A stretch of 64,000 bases of DNA from Cyanosarcina radialis HA8281-LM2 (GCA_019359615.1 JAHHHA010000019.1:55963-119962), one strand, 5' to 3'; shown: positions 26,535-34,987, numbered from the stretch's first letter. Program-made: numbers and translations. Notes: generated from the letters alone by a model not told the origin.

Positions 26535-27164
26535 ATGAATTTCAAACGCTTATTGGCTGGATCGCTCGCGGGTTTGAGTATTGCAGGTACGGCAGTTGGC
26601 TGCACGCCAGCGGGAGATTTTTCAGCCGATGCCAAACCAAACACCACGACAGAACAGCCTCAAGGGGAAGTCCTAGAAAGGGTTCCCGACGTGCCCTACG
26701 TGCCGACACCGAGAGCAGTAGTCGATCGAATGTTGCAACTGGCTAACGTCGGTAAAAATGACGTAGTGTACGACTTAGGCAGCGGCGACGGTCGGATTCC
26801 GATCGCGGCGGTGCAACAATATGGCGTACAGCGGGCAGTGGGAGTAGATATTAACCCCGAACGAGTGCGAGAGGCCAACCAAAACGCTAAAGAAGCCAAT
26901 GTGACCGATCGAGTCGAATTTCGCCAGCAAGACTTATTCCAAACTGACTTGAAAGAAGCCACAGTCGTGACCCTTTACCTATTGCCTGCTGTGAATCTGC
27001 GACTGCGACCCAAACTTTTGAGCGAATTAAAACCAGGCACTCGAATTGTCTCCCATGCTTTTGATATGGGCGAGTGGAAACCAGAACGAGTCGAGCAAAT
27101 CGAGGGCCGCACCATTTATTTGTGGAGAGTTCCAGAAAACCCGCCTGCCAACTTGAGGCAGTAA
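26535..27164 (+). CDS. Lipoprotein SAM-dependent methyltransferase
   Basis: A 209-residue protein. A signal peptide with lipobox AGTAVGC (Cys23) is followed by a linker and a class I methyltransferase fold: VVYDLGSGDGRIPIAAVQ (motif I) at about residues 78-95, GVDINPERV (acidic loop), VEFRQQDLF and VVTLYLLPAVN. Because SAM is cytoplasmic, a lipid-anchored extracytoplasmic methyltransferase is puzzling. Either the segment is an uncleaved anchor facing inward, or the domain has another use. The family with this layout is found in cyanobacteria and Planctomycetes. Confidence 0.85.
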   Translation: MNFKRLLAGSLAGLSIAGTAVGCTPAGDFSADAKPNTTTEQPQGEVLERVPDVPYVPTPRAVVDRMLQLANVGKNDVVYDLGSGDGRIPIAAVQQYGVQRAVGVDINPERVREANQNAKEANVTDRVEFRQQDLFQTDLKEATVVTLYLLPAVNLRLRPKLLSELKPGTRIVSHAFDMGEWKPERVEQIEGRTIYLWRVPENPPANLRQ

Positions 27165-27179
27165 TTTGGAAGGCAGAGA

Positions 27180-27236
27180 TCTGTAGGTTGGGTTGACGCA
27201 AGGAAACCCAACAAACCCAAGCATAATGCCTCTGGA
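27180..27236. repeat. R3 palindromic repeat
   Basis: The unit reads GTAGGTTGGGTTGACGC, then GGAAACCCAACAAACCC and CATAATGCCTCTGG. It is very similar to the unit at 45472-45541 and is in the opposite orientation to the one at 13400. It lies in the spacer between the methyltransferase and glutathione-reductase-like genes. Confidence 0.75.
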
Positions 27237-27356
27237 ATCGGACAAGCGATCGCCACTCGTTTAGCGCCAGAAAGGTGCAATATAGCGATTATCCGCATTG
27301 ACAAAAAAGTTTAAGGGTTAAAGTGGAAATAACTGCCAGTTTTCTCTTTGCTTGGA

Positions 27357-28451
27357 ATGTCACAACCTACTTTTTCCCAAACCGAATCTTCTAAACCGAA
27401 GGCCAAGGGTAAATCGCTGCCGCCAAAGCTGGCGATTAAGTTGGTGAAATGGGGTTGGACGGCCCTTTGGCAAGTAATGATGTCTCAACTAGCCCCAGGA
27501 AATAAAACTGGAGAGTACACTCGTCCCAGCAGCCAGTTTCGGAACTTTGTCAGTAAAGAGCCAGAAAACCCCTACCAACCAGCAGCCGATCGCTACCAAC
27601 TCTACGTCGGCATGGGATGTCCTTGGGCGCACCGCACTTTGGTAGTTCGGACTCTCAAGGGATTAGAAGATACGATCGCTGTAGCTACCGTCTCTCCTTC
27701 CCCAGAAGATGGCGGTTGGGTACTCGATCGATCTGAAGAAGGCTGTCAGTCCTTGCGCCAACTGTACGAGTTAGCAAAACCCGGTTACGAAGGACGCTGT
27801 ACCGTGCCCGTGTTGTGGGACAAACAAACCAAAACCATCGTCAACAACGAGAGTTCGGAAATTATCGTCATCTTGAATTCAGAGTTCGACGAATTTGCTA
27901 AGCATCCCCAGTTAGATCTTTATCCAGAGGAACTGAAAGCCAAAATTGACTGGTGGAATGAGAAAATCTACTCAGCAGTTAACAATGGGGTGTATCGTTG
28001 CGGCTTTGCTCGCACTCAGGCGGCTTACGAGGAAGCTTGCGGACAGTTGTTTGCTACTCTCGACGAAATCGAAACCACCTTGGAAACGAATCGATATCTC
28101 TGCGGCGTTGGCGTTGGCGTAGCCGCCCTGGAAGGGCTAGCCTCTCCGAAGGAGACTCGCTTAACTTTAGCAGACGTGCGGCTGTTTACCACTTTATTTC
28201 GATTCGATATCGTTTATTACGGGTTATTTAAGTGCAACCGCCGTCGGATTCAGGATTATCAAAATTTGGGGGCATACTTGCGCGATTTATATCAGCTTCC
28301 AGGTGTGGCTGACACTTGCGATTTAGAAAGCGTCAAGCGCGACTACTACGGCAACTTATTTCCCCTCAATCCTGGAGGAATTATTCCTTTAGGTCCCGAT
28401 TTGAGCCAACTTAAGGAACCACACGATCGCGATCGCGCTAAACTGCTTTGA
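27357..28451 (+). CDS. Glutathionyl-hydroquinone reductase / ECM4-like GST
   Basis: About 364 residues; the ATG at 27357 is preferred to the TTG at 27348. The family signature is YVGMGCPWAHRTLVVRTLKG, whose Cys is the catalytic cysteine that attacks glutathionyl-hydroquinones. The next part is VPVLWDKQTKTIVNNES, then the GST helical domain. It is expected to reduce glutathionyl-quinones using glutathione, protecting against quinones. Residues about 252-267, between LCG and RLTLADVRLFTT, contain a run GVGVAALEGLASPKE that fits no GST helix and is coded by a palindromic repeat (28104-28160). Confidence 0.9.
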   Translation: MSQPTFSQTESSKPKAKGKSLPPKLAIKLVKWGWTALWQVMMSQLAPGNKTGEYTRPSSQFRNFVSKEPENPYQPAADRYQLYVGMGCPWAHRTLVVRTLKGLEDTIAVATVSPSPEDGGWVLDRSEEGCQSLRQLYELAKPGYEGRCTVPVLWDKQTKTIVNNESSEIIVILNSEFDEFAKHPQLDLYPEELKAKIDWWNEKIYSAVNNGVYRCGFARTQAAYEEACGQLFATLDEIETTLETNRYLCGVGVGVAALEGLASPKETRLTLADVRLFTTLFRFDIVYYGLFKCNRRRIQDYQNLGAYLRDLYQLPGVADTCDLESVKRDYYGNLFPLNPGGIIPLGPDLSQLKEPHDRDRAKLL

Positions 28452-28493
28452 TAGCAGTTGGCAATTAAGTGCAGTAAATTCTTGCTTGCTCTT

Positions 28494-28526
28494 AGGGACA
28501 GCCCAGAGGGCTATCCCACAAGAAGT
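28494..28526. repeat. R2 palindromic repeat
   Basis: GGGACAGCCCAGAGGGCTATCCCACAAG repeats the family seen at 11540 and 38353. It precedes the YyaL-like start and generates a spurious upstream start at 28486. Confidence 0.6.
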
Positions 28527-28548
28527 GTATTCTACATTCATAATTCAG

Positions 28549-30726
28549 ATGAGCAATCGGCTAGCGCAATCTCAAAGTCTGTACCTCCGCAAGCACGCAG
28601 AAAACCCGATCGATTGGCAGCCTTGGGATGAGGAAGCTTTAGAAGCTGCCCGCGTGGGGAATAAACCGATTTTTCTGTCGATCGGCTACTCTAGCTGTCA
28701 CTGGTGTACGGTGATGGAAGGCGAGGCATTTTCCGATTTAGCGATCGCGCAGTACATGAATGCCAATTTTATTCCGATTAAAGTCGATCGCGAAGAACGC
28801 CCCGACCTCGATAGCATTTATATGCAGGCATTGCAAATGATGACCGGACAAGGCGGCTGGCCGTTGAATGTCTTTCTGGCTCCAGAAGATCTGGTGCCTT
28901 TTTACGGCGGTACTTACTTCCCTGTAGAGCCGCGCTACGGACGACCGGGATTTTTGCAGGTATTGCAGTCAATTCGTCGGTTCTATGATGTCGAAACCAC
29001 CAAGATGGGAGACATGAAAGCCGAACTGCAAGGTCTGCTCCAGCAAGCGGCCGTTCTTTCCTCAGATGTTAATCCCGCTTTAGATTGGCAGGATTTACTC
29101 AGAGCCGGAATCGAGACTAACACGGGGGTTTTGACGGCTAGAGGTTACGGTCCTAGTTTCCCGATGATGCCCTATGCCGAAATAGCATTGCGAGGGGTGC
29201 GATTTGGTTTTGAATCTAGATACGATGCCAAAGAAACCTCTACTCAACGGGGATTAGATTTAGCATTAGGTGGAATTTACGACCACGTAGCAGGTGGTTT
29301 TCATAGATATACGGTCGATTCCACCTGGACGGTGCCGCACTTTGAAAAAATGCTCTACGATAACGGGCAAATCGTCGAATTTCTGGCAAATCTGTGGGCT
29401 ACAGGCGTAAAAGAACCAGCATTTGAGCGATCGATCGCTGGTACTTACCAATGGCTGAAGCGGGAAATGACCGCACCTGAAGGTTACTTTTATGCGGCTC
29501 AAGATGCCGATAGCTTTACCGATTCCACCGCTGGCGAACCCGAAGAAGGAGCGTTTTACGTTTGGAGTTATGCCGAACTTGAAGGTATTCTCAGCCGCGA
29601 CGAACTAGAGGAATTAGCAGCCGAGTTTACTGTTACCCGTGAAGGCAACTTTGAAGGCAGTAACGTTCTCCAACGCCGTCAGGCTGGCAAACTGAGCGAC
29701 ACTTTAGAAGCTACTCTAAAAAAATTATTTGCCGTTCGATATGGCACGTCGTCGGCTGAGACTTTTCCCCCAGCCCGCGACAATCGGGAAGCGAAAACTA
29801 GCAACTGGCCGGGTCGAATTCCTCCAGTGACGGATACTAAAGCGATCGTCGCTTGGAATAGCCTGATGATTTCTGGTTTAGCCAGAGCTTACAGCGTTTT
29901 TGGCAATTTTGAATACTTAGAACTCGCTGTCGGGGCAGCTAAATTTATCCTCGATTCCCAATGGGTTGACGGGCGATTCCACCGCCTGAACTATGAGGGA
30001 CAACCTGCTGTCTGGGGGCAATCGGAAGACTATGCCCTATTTATCAAGGCTTTGTTAGATTTGCATCAAGCTTCTGTGGGGCTGACCTCACCCCCAACCC
30101 CTCTCGACCTCACCCCCAGCCCCTCTCCTGCTCTAGCGCAGCGGCGCGACAGCGCGAGAGGGGAGAAGAAAGAGGGGTCTTTCTCTTCTCAGGAAAAGAC
30201 ATCGATCGCCAGCAACTTGTGGTTAGAAAAAGCTGTCAGCCTCCAAGATGAATTCGACGAGTTTTTGTGGAGCGTGGAACTAGGAGGTTATTACAATACA
30301 GCCAGCGATCGCCATCTGATCGTCCGGGAACGCAGTTATATCGATAATGCCACCCCTTCAGCCAATGGTGTAGCGATCGCCAATCTAGTTCGCCTATTCC
30401 TACTAACCGAGAACCTGCAATACCTCGATCGCGCCGAACAAACTTTACAAGCTTTTAGCAGCATGATGGAGCGATCGCCCCAAGCCTGTCCGACTCTATT
30501 TAGCGCCCTCGATTGGTATCGTCATCCTACCTTAATTCGCACTAACCAAAACGAAATTTCCTCTCTTTTGCCGCAGTATTTACCAACAGCAATGCTGAAA
30601 CTAGAAACCGATTTGCCGCCAAATGTAATTGGATTTGTTTGCCAAGGTTTGAGTTGCCAAGAACCTGCCGTTAACCAAGAACAATTGTGGCAGCAAGTTC
30701 AGCAAGTTCAAACTATAAGTAGTTGA
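28549..30726 (+). CDS. YyaL/DUF255 thioredoxin-domain protein (spermatogenesis-associated 20-like)
   Basis: About 725 residues from the ATG at 28549 (MSNRLAQSQSLYLRKHAENP). The N-terminal thioredoxin-like domain has the family signature HAENPIDWQPW, then SIGYSSCHWCTVMEGEAF and VDREERPDLDSIYMQA. A large six-hairpin glycosidase-like domain follows with GGIYDHVAGGFHRY, HFEKMLYDNGQ and WNSLMISGLARAY. The function of the family is unknown. Residues about 512-545 (TSPPTPLDLTPSPSPALAQ and on) are coded by an R1 repeat at 30083-30180 that interrupts the normal alignment but keeps the frame. The protein is otherwise full length. Confidence 0.9.
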   Translation: MSNRLAQSQSLYLRKHAENPIDWQPWDEEALEAARVGNKPIFLSIGYSSCHWCTVMEGEAFSDLAIAQYMNANFIPIKVDREERPDLDSIYMQALQMMTGQGGWPLNVFLAPEDLVPFYGGTYFPVEPRYGRPGFLQVLQSIRRFYDVETTKMGDMKAELQGLLQQAAVLSSDVNPALDWQDLLRAGIETNTGVLTARGYGPSFPMMPYAEIALRGVRFGFESRYDAKETSTQRGLDLALGGIYDHVAGGFHRYTVDSTWTVPHFEKMLYDNGQIVEFLANLWATGVKEPAFERSIAGTYQWLKREMTAPEGYFYAAQDADSFTDSTAGEPEEGAFYVWSYAELEGILSRDELEELAAEFTVTREGNFEGSNVLQRRQAGKLSDTLEATLKKLFAVRYGTSSAETFPPARDNREAKTSNWPGRIPPVTDTKAIVAWNSLMISGLARAYSVFGNFEYLELAVGAAKFILDSQWVDGRFHRLNYEGQPAVWGQSEDYALFIKALLDLHQASVGLTSPPTPLDLTPSPSPALAQRRDSARGEKKEGSFSSQEKTSIASNLWLEKAVSLQDEFDEFLWSVELGGYYNTASDRHLIVRERSYIDNATPSANGVAIANLVRLFLLTENLQYLDRAEQTLQAFSSMMERSPQACPTLFSALDWYRHPTLIRTNQNEISSLLPQYLPTAMLKLETDLPPNVIGFVCQGLSCQEPAVNQEQLWQQVQQVQTISS

Positions 30727-30839
30727 ATTGTAATACCAGTTCTGTAGGCGGTGCGTTACGCTGCGCTTTAGCGTAGCCATGCCGCAGGCTATACACACCC
30801 TACATAACGACACTGTAGAATGACACAGTTCATACCAAG

Positions 30840-31210
30840 TCCGGTTTCCAAAACATTCTTTTCCTCAATTAGTCTCTGGCTCCCCTCTCCAATAAAAAGA
30901 AACTTCCTTTCCCCTCTCCTTGTAGGCTACCGTGTATACATAAGTTATCGGTTATGTCGTTTCACACTCAGATCCCCCTAAATCCCCCTTAAAAAGGGGG
31001 ACTTTGAGAGCTTCCCCCTCCTTGGTGCCAGCTACATGACGAGGGAACCTCGCCGCAACTCCCCCCTTTTTAAGGGGGGCTAGGGGGGATCTAATGCAGG
31101 GACTCCAAGTTTTCCCACAGATGTGTATACACGTTAGCCTTGTAGGAGAGGGCTTCTTTGAGGTGGGAGAGGGGCTGGGGGTGAGGGCTGGATTCAAGAC
31201 TGTAGAAACC
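30840..31210. repeat. R1 repeat block interrupted by the MITE-like element
   Basis: R1 arms flank the element: 30840-30924 (AGTCCGGTTTCC, GGCTCCCCTCTCC) and 31140-31210 (TTGTAGGAGAGGGCTTC, GAGGGGCTGGGGGTGAGGG). Compared with the uninterrupted unit at 40371-40438, the target CCTTGTAGG is now split and duplicated. At 30747-30802 there is another palindromic unit (GCGGTGCGTTACGC..., CCGCAGGC). No gene is seen between 30727 and 31227. Confidence 0.75.
30925..31139. mobile_element. MITE-like element, copy A (~213 bp)
   Basis: The left end CTACCGTGTATACA (30927-30940) is matched in inverted orientation by TGTATACACGTTAG at the right end (31124-31137). The 9-bp CCTTGTAGG at 30918-30926 is repeated at 31138-31146, consistent with a target duplication. 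The interior is an imperfect long palindrome built on GATCCCCC and CCCTTTTTAAGGGGGG arms. There is no coding capacity. Copy B at 54101 is nearly identical. Confidence 0.75.
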
Positions 31211-31227
31211 GGATTTGATTTCAGTCT

Positions 31228-32160
31228 TTACGAAGACGCTAAGCGCTCTCGGAAATCATCGATCGTTAGCTTTAACCCCTCTGCCAAAGGCAGCGTCGGT
31301 TGCCAACCCAGGTATTTTTTGGCGCGGGTAATATCTGGCTGTCGCTGTTTGGGGTCGTCTTCTGGTAGAGGTTTAAAGATAATTTCTGCTCCGGGATTGA
31401 CCATTTGTTGAATTTTTTCAGCTAATTCTAAAATGGTATATTCATCCGGATTTCCCAAATTAACCGGCCCGATATAATCGCCGTTCATCAATCTCATTAA
31501 TCCTTCTACCAAGTCAGAAACATAGCAAAAACTGCGAGTTTGCGAACCATCTCCATACACGGTTAAAGGAATTCCTTTGAGTGCTTGAACTACAAAATTA
31601 CTGACGACGCGCCCGTCATTTTCTAACATCCTCGATCCGTAGGTATTAAAAATTCGCGCTACTCGAATATCTACTCCATTTTGGCGATGGTAATCAAAGG
31701 ATAAAGTTTCAGCAATTCGCTTGCCTTCATCGTAACAGGCCCGAATGCCAATGGGGTTAACGTTGCCGCGATATTCTTCGGTTTGAGGGTGAATGTCTGG
31801 ATCTCCATAGACTTCTGAGGTTGAAGCTAATAGCAATCTAGCTTTAATTCTTTTGGCTAAACCCAGCATATTTAGCGTCCCGATGACGTTAGTTTTTACG
31901 GTCTTGACTGGGTTGAACTGATAGTGAACTGGAGAAGCCGGACAAGCAAGGTGATAAATTCGATCTACTTCCAGGCGAATTGGTTCGGTGATGTCGTGCC
32001 GGATGAGTTCAAAATAAGGGTTATCTAGCCATTTGAGGATATTGCGCTTAGTTCCCGTGTAGAAGTTATCTAAACAAATAACTTCATGTCCTTCTGCCAT
32101 CAAGCGATCGATCAGATGAGAACCAATAAAACCCGCACCACCTGTTACTAAAATTCGCAT
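31228..32160 (-). CDS. UDP-glucuronic acid decarboxylase (UXS-type SDR)
   Basis: A 310-residue extended short-chain dehydrogenase. The NAD site is [18 protein letters not shown], with [12 protein letters not shown] next. The catalytic site is [14 protein letters not shown] and YDEGKRIAE (Tyr-x3-Lys). The segments [28 protein letters not shown] and [12 protein letters not shown] are strongly diagnostic of UDP-xylose synthases, which oxidise and decarboxylate UDP-glucuronate to UDP-xylose in the cytoplasm. The product would feed polysaccharide synthesis. A dTDP-glucose 4,6-dehydratase role is less likely. It is a single-gene unit on the minus strand. Confidence 0.92.
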   Translation of the reverse strand: MRILVTGGAGFIGSHLIDRLMAEGHEVICLDNFYTGTKRNILKWLDNPYFELIRHDITEPIRLEVDRIYHLACPASPVHYQFNPVKTVKTNVIGTLNMLGLAKRIKARLLLASTSEVYGDPDIHPQTEEYRGNVNPIGIRACYDEGKRIAETLSFDYHRQNGVDIRVARIFNTYGSRMLENDGRVVSNFVVQALKGIPLTVYGDGSQTRSFCYVSDLVEGLMRLMNGDYIGPVNLGNPDEYTILELAEKIQQMVNPGAEIIFKPLPEDDPKQRQPDITRAKKYLGWQPTLPLAEGLKLTIDDFRERLASS

Positions 32161-32623
32161 AAGTAATTAACTTCCAGTCGGTTGAGAGTAATTTTAAGAT
32201 TAGCTGGCGATTACGTTGCAAGGCAATACGCTAGGCGATCCCTTTGGTGTCTAGCGATCGCTATATTTCCATGAGTTTACACCAAATTCACCCCTTCTAG
32301 CCCCCAAATATCCTTGGCGAGCAACTTTTTCCATTGACAGAGAAGTTAAGGACGAGCGAATTTAGGATTAGTTCTATTTGGAAAATAGATGCCTAAATCC
32401 TATTTTGTCGAACAGAAAACCGATTGAAATAATTTCTTTTCTGACTTTTCAATTTCATTCCTATTTATCTTTTAAAGACCTAGAAGTTCAATAATAAGTT
32501 TCTCATACCTTTAATTATATCTTTAGAGAGATGTCAACTCTCCATTAAACCCCCTACAGTACGATCGAGGTTGTAAAACCACGCTTTATTCAACATTTAT
32601 TAGACCGAGATAGGAGGTTCGAT
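32161..32623. other. 463-bp intergenic region upstream of csbD
   Basis: AT-rich DNA between the divergent UXS and csbD genes. A GCGATCGC octamer lies at 32256. No open frame of note or repeat family copy is visible. It must contain both promoters, but I cannot place them with confidence. An AGGAGG ribosome site at 32611-32616 belongs to csbD. Confidence 0.5.
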
Positions 32624-32812
32624 ATGAGTATTGAAGATAGATTGAAAGCCACTGGCAAAAACATTGAAGGCAAAATTCAGGAAGCCGTTGGCGAAGTGAC
32701 TGGTGACACTCGATCGAAGGCAGAAGGCCAGGCTAAACAAGATGAAGCGGCCATCAGGCACGAAGTAGAAAACGTCAAAGATGCTGCCAAAAACCTAATC
32801 GATCGAGCTTAA
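32624..32812 (+). CDS. CsbD family stress protein
   Basis: A 62-residue hydrophilic protein with the CsbD pattern: RLKATGKNIEGKIQEAVGEV, TGDTRSKAEGQAKQ and a C-terminal helix. AGGAGG lies 7 bases upstream of the ATG. CsbD-like proteins are strongly induced under general stress in other bacteria; the molecular role is unknown. It heads a set of three small genes in which the next two encode a DUF3309-type membrane peptide and a glycine-zipper protein. Confidence 0.9.
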   Translation: MSIEDRLKATGKNIEGKIQEAVGEVTGDTRSKAEGQAKQDEAAIRHEVENVKDAAKNLIDRA

Positions 32813-32995
32813 GTTATGGCTCGATATTTCGTTTTGGTTGTTTTTTTGCATAACAAATAATTTCTCTTAAAAGCCTGACGAGAAAGCGATCGATAGACAT
32901 TAATATATGTTTTAAGCTCGAATCCTTGTCAGGCTTAGAGAATATCAAATCGAGGAGTAATAGCCGAGCGAATGTAAAATTAGGGAAGTTATATA

Positions 32996-33154
32996 ATGTC
33001 TATTTCTACCATTTTGGTAATTGTTTTAATTTTATTATTACTTGGGGCTTTGCCAGTGTATCCTTACAGTCGCAGTTGGGGATATTATCCAACTGGTGGG
33101 ATTGGAATACTGGTCGCAGTTATCTTAGTTCTACTGTTGCTCCGGGTAATTTAA
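32996..33154 (+). CDS. DUF3309-type small membrane protein
   Basis: A 52-residue frame: residues 3-18 form a hydrophobic helix (ISTILVIVLILLLLGALP), then PYSRSWGYYPTGGIGILV, then a second helix to the end. The tyrosine/glycine centre between two helices is the DUF3309 pattern. GGGAAG at 32983 may serve as ribosome site. The longer frame 32926-33195 in another phase is not coding. Confidence 0.8.
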   Translation: MSISTILVIVLILLLLGALPVYPYSRSWGYYPTGGIGILVAVILVLLLLRVI

Positions 33155-33183
33155 GCTGCTGCGAACTTAAGAATGAAAATTTT

Positions 33184-33220
33184 CCCCGCAACTAAATCGA
33201 GCGAGTTGTGGGATTTTTTT
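33184..33220 (+). terminator. Rho-independent terminator after the DUF3309 gene
   Basis: CCCGCAACT and AGTTGTGGG form a 9-bp stem (one G-U pair) around an AAATCGAGCG loop. A run ATTTTTTT follows. It is 30 bases after the stop and points in the direction of the small-gene set. Confidence 0.75.
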
Positions 33221-33376
33221 ATCAAAAGTTAGAAAGTTGATGTTAATTAGAAATAGATAGCTACACTCAGAATTTCATACCTAAGAAGGAAGTATAAATT
33301 TGCAATTTGATAATAATATCATCATACAAAGTTCTATATATCAATTAGATGGTAGCTTTTTTAGGAGGTTAATTTG

Positions 33377-33898
33377 ATGAATAATAATCCCAAAGATCTC
33401 GAACCGCTCGATGCTAATCCCGATCCGATTACTGGCGAACCAGGCGCTCATCCAGTAGGCACGGGAATCGGTGCTGCGGGTGCGGGGATCGCTGCTACGG
33501 CCATTGGGGTTGCTGTTGGCGGTCCTGTGGGGGCTGTAATTGGTGCGGCCATTGGTGCTATCGGTGGCGGATTAGTTGGAAAGGAAGTAGCCGAGTTCAT
33601 CGATCCCACAGTAGAGGACGAATACTGGCGGGACAATTACCGCACTCGCCCATACTTTGAGTCTAACTACGAATATTCAGATTACGAACCAGCATATCGA
33701 TTGGGTTATGAAAGCTATAGCTCAATGCATGATGGTAGATTAAACTACGATCGAGCAGAAGAAGATTTGCGGCAAGAATACGAAACCAAATATCCTAACG
33801 CTAGGCTCAAATGGGAACAAGCCAAACACGCTACCCGCGATGCTTGGAATCGGGTAGAACGAAAAATTCCTGGCGATATCGATCGCGATGGGAAATAG
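33377..33898 (+). CDS. Glycine-zipper protein with acidic, tyrosine-rich C-terminus
   Basis: About 173 residues from the ATG at 33377 with AGGAGG at 33363-33368. Residues 25-70 form a glycine/alanine-rich membrane-associating zipper (GIGAAGAGIAATAIGVAVGG, then GAVIGAAIGAIGGG). The rest is polar and acidic, with EDEYWRDNYRTRPYFE and RLGYESYSSM resembling a Y-rich repeat. Similar proteins are common in cyanobacteria next to CsbD, and stress-linked function is inferred. It has no signal peptide. Confidence 0.85.
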   Translation: MNNNPKDLEPLDANPDPITGEPGAHPVGTGIGAAGAGIAATAIGVAVGGPVGAVIGAAIGAIGGGLVGKEVAEFIDPTVEDEYWRDNYRTRPYFESNYEYSDYEPAYRLGYESYSSMHDGRLNYDRAEEDLRQEYETKYPNARLKWEQAKHATRDAWNRVERKIPGDIDRDGK

Positions 33899-33928
33899 TT
33901 TAGGACTTACCCACGAAAACCACATATA

Positions 33929-33956
33929 GTAGGGGCGCAAAGCTTTGCGCCCCTAC
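33929..33956. repeat. 28-bp perfect palindrome between convergent genes
   Basis: The half-site GTAGGGGCGCAAAG is followed directly by its reverse complement. It lies between the glycine-zipper gene (stop 33898) and the kinase gene (stop 33976), so it could serve as a bidirectional transcription end, although no strong T-run flanks it. Similar 'GTAGGGGCGCAAAG' palindromes occur in other filamentous cyanobacteria. Confidence 0.75.
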
Positions 33957-33975
33957 AGACGTTATTTTACCCAAC

Positions 33976-34800
33976 CTACTGGCGCTCGTGAATCGAGATT
34001 TTTTCTACTGTAGCCGCTAATTCGACTGACTTTAGCATTTCAGCGGCAGAAGCAAATCGCCGCTGGGGTAACTTTTGCAAAGCAGTAGCGATCGTAGAAC
34101 GCAAAAGAAACGGAACTGTATGGGGAATTTTAACAGTTTCGTTGAGGTGAGATGACATTAACTCGCCAGGTAAACCGGAAAAAGGTCGATTGCCGACGGC
34201 AATTTCAAATAACATAATCCCCACCGCATATAGATCGGAAGCGATCGAGAATTGACCGTAAAATCGCTCAGGAGCCATATACGCTGGCGAACCTGTAGCT
34301 CCCAAACTATCTTTATTAACTTCTTCTTTTAGCTTAGCAATCCCAAAGTCAGAGATTTTTGCTTCCCATCTGCTGCCATCTTTGGCGAGCAAAACATTTT
34401 CTGGCTTGAGATCGCAATGAACTATACTGCGACTGTGAGCGTGTTCTAAACCTAGTAGCACATCAGCAATTAGCTTTAAACCCTGCGCCAAACTTATCTT
34501 TTGTTCTGAGTCGAGTAAATCTCGTAAAGAACCTCCTTCGCAATAATCCATCACTAGATATCTTCCCGTTTGGGTATGTTCTATAGTATGGCAGTTGACG
34601 ATATTAGGATGCTCTAAACTCAACAAAAAGCGCAGTTCTCGTAAAAACTTTTTAGTCGGAAAACGCTGATGCTCTAACTCTTTTAGAGCCACTAAGTTAC
34701 CTGTAGCTTGTTCGACAGCACAGAAAACACGTCCGAATTGTCCTTGTCCAACTAGTCTTAAAATTTGGTACTTAGAGCTAGGCAGTTCTGGAGCGTTCAT
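33976..34800 (-). CDS. Serine/threonine protein kinase (SpkG-like)
   Basis: A 274-residue soluble Hanks-type kinase. It has the glycine loop GQGQFGRV (residues 18-25), the ATP lysine Lys40 in VALKELE, catalytic HCDLKPEN (Asp130), DFG (Asp151) and MAPERF. There is no obvious C-terminal regulatory domain. It is the last gene of the V4R/ferredoxin cluster, where Synechocystis has the SpkG kinase (slr0152). SpkG has been linked to salt stress; the target here is unknown. HC rather than HR before DLKPEN makes it a non-RD kinase. Confidence 0.88.
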   Translation of the reverse strand: MNAPELPSSKYQILRLVGQGQFGRVFCAVEQATGNLVALKELEHQRFPTKKFLRELRFLLSLEHPNIVNCHTIEHTQTGRYLVMDYCEGGSLRDLLDSEQKISLAQGLKLIADVLLGLEHAHSRSIVHCDLKPENVLLAKDGSRWEAKISDFGIAKLKEEVNKDSLGATGSPAYMAPERFYGQFSIASDLYAVGIMLFEIAVGNRPFSGLPGELMSSHLNETVKIPHTVPFLLRSTIATALQKLPQRRFASAAEMLKSVELAATVEKISIHERQ

Positions 34801-34849
34801 AATGACTATTGGAGAGTTTGTAAGTTAGCGATCGGGCATAGGGTATAGT

Positions 34850-34975
34850 CAAATCAAGTCAAAAGTCAAAAGTCAAAAGTCAAAAATTAAACACCCATAA
34901 TAAAATTGATTGTAGATCGTAGGCTTTAGTTGAACGGGGTGAAACCCAACACCCCAGGAATGTTGGATTTCTTAA
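34850..34975. repeat. AGTCAAA tandem repeat and R3 unit
   Basis: Positions 34853-34889 hold AAGTCAAA iterations, the same family as 14483-14532, 36616-36640 and 51590-51625. Positions 34918-34975 hold an R3-like unit (GGGGTGAAACCCAACACCC, TGTTGGATTTCTT). No gene is seen between 34801 and 34987. Confidence 0.65.
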
Positions 34976-34987
34976 ATATTTAATATT

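Noticed and set aside
32926..33195. 89-codon frame downstream of csbD
   Set aside because: It runs in another phase over the DUF3309 gene, and lacks the hydrophobic helices and homology of the latter.
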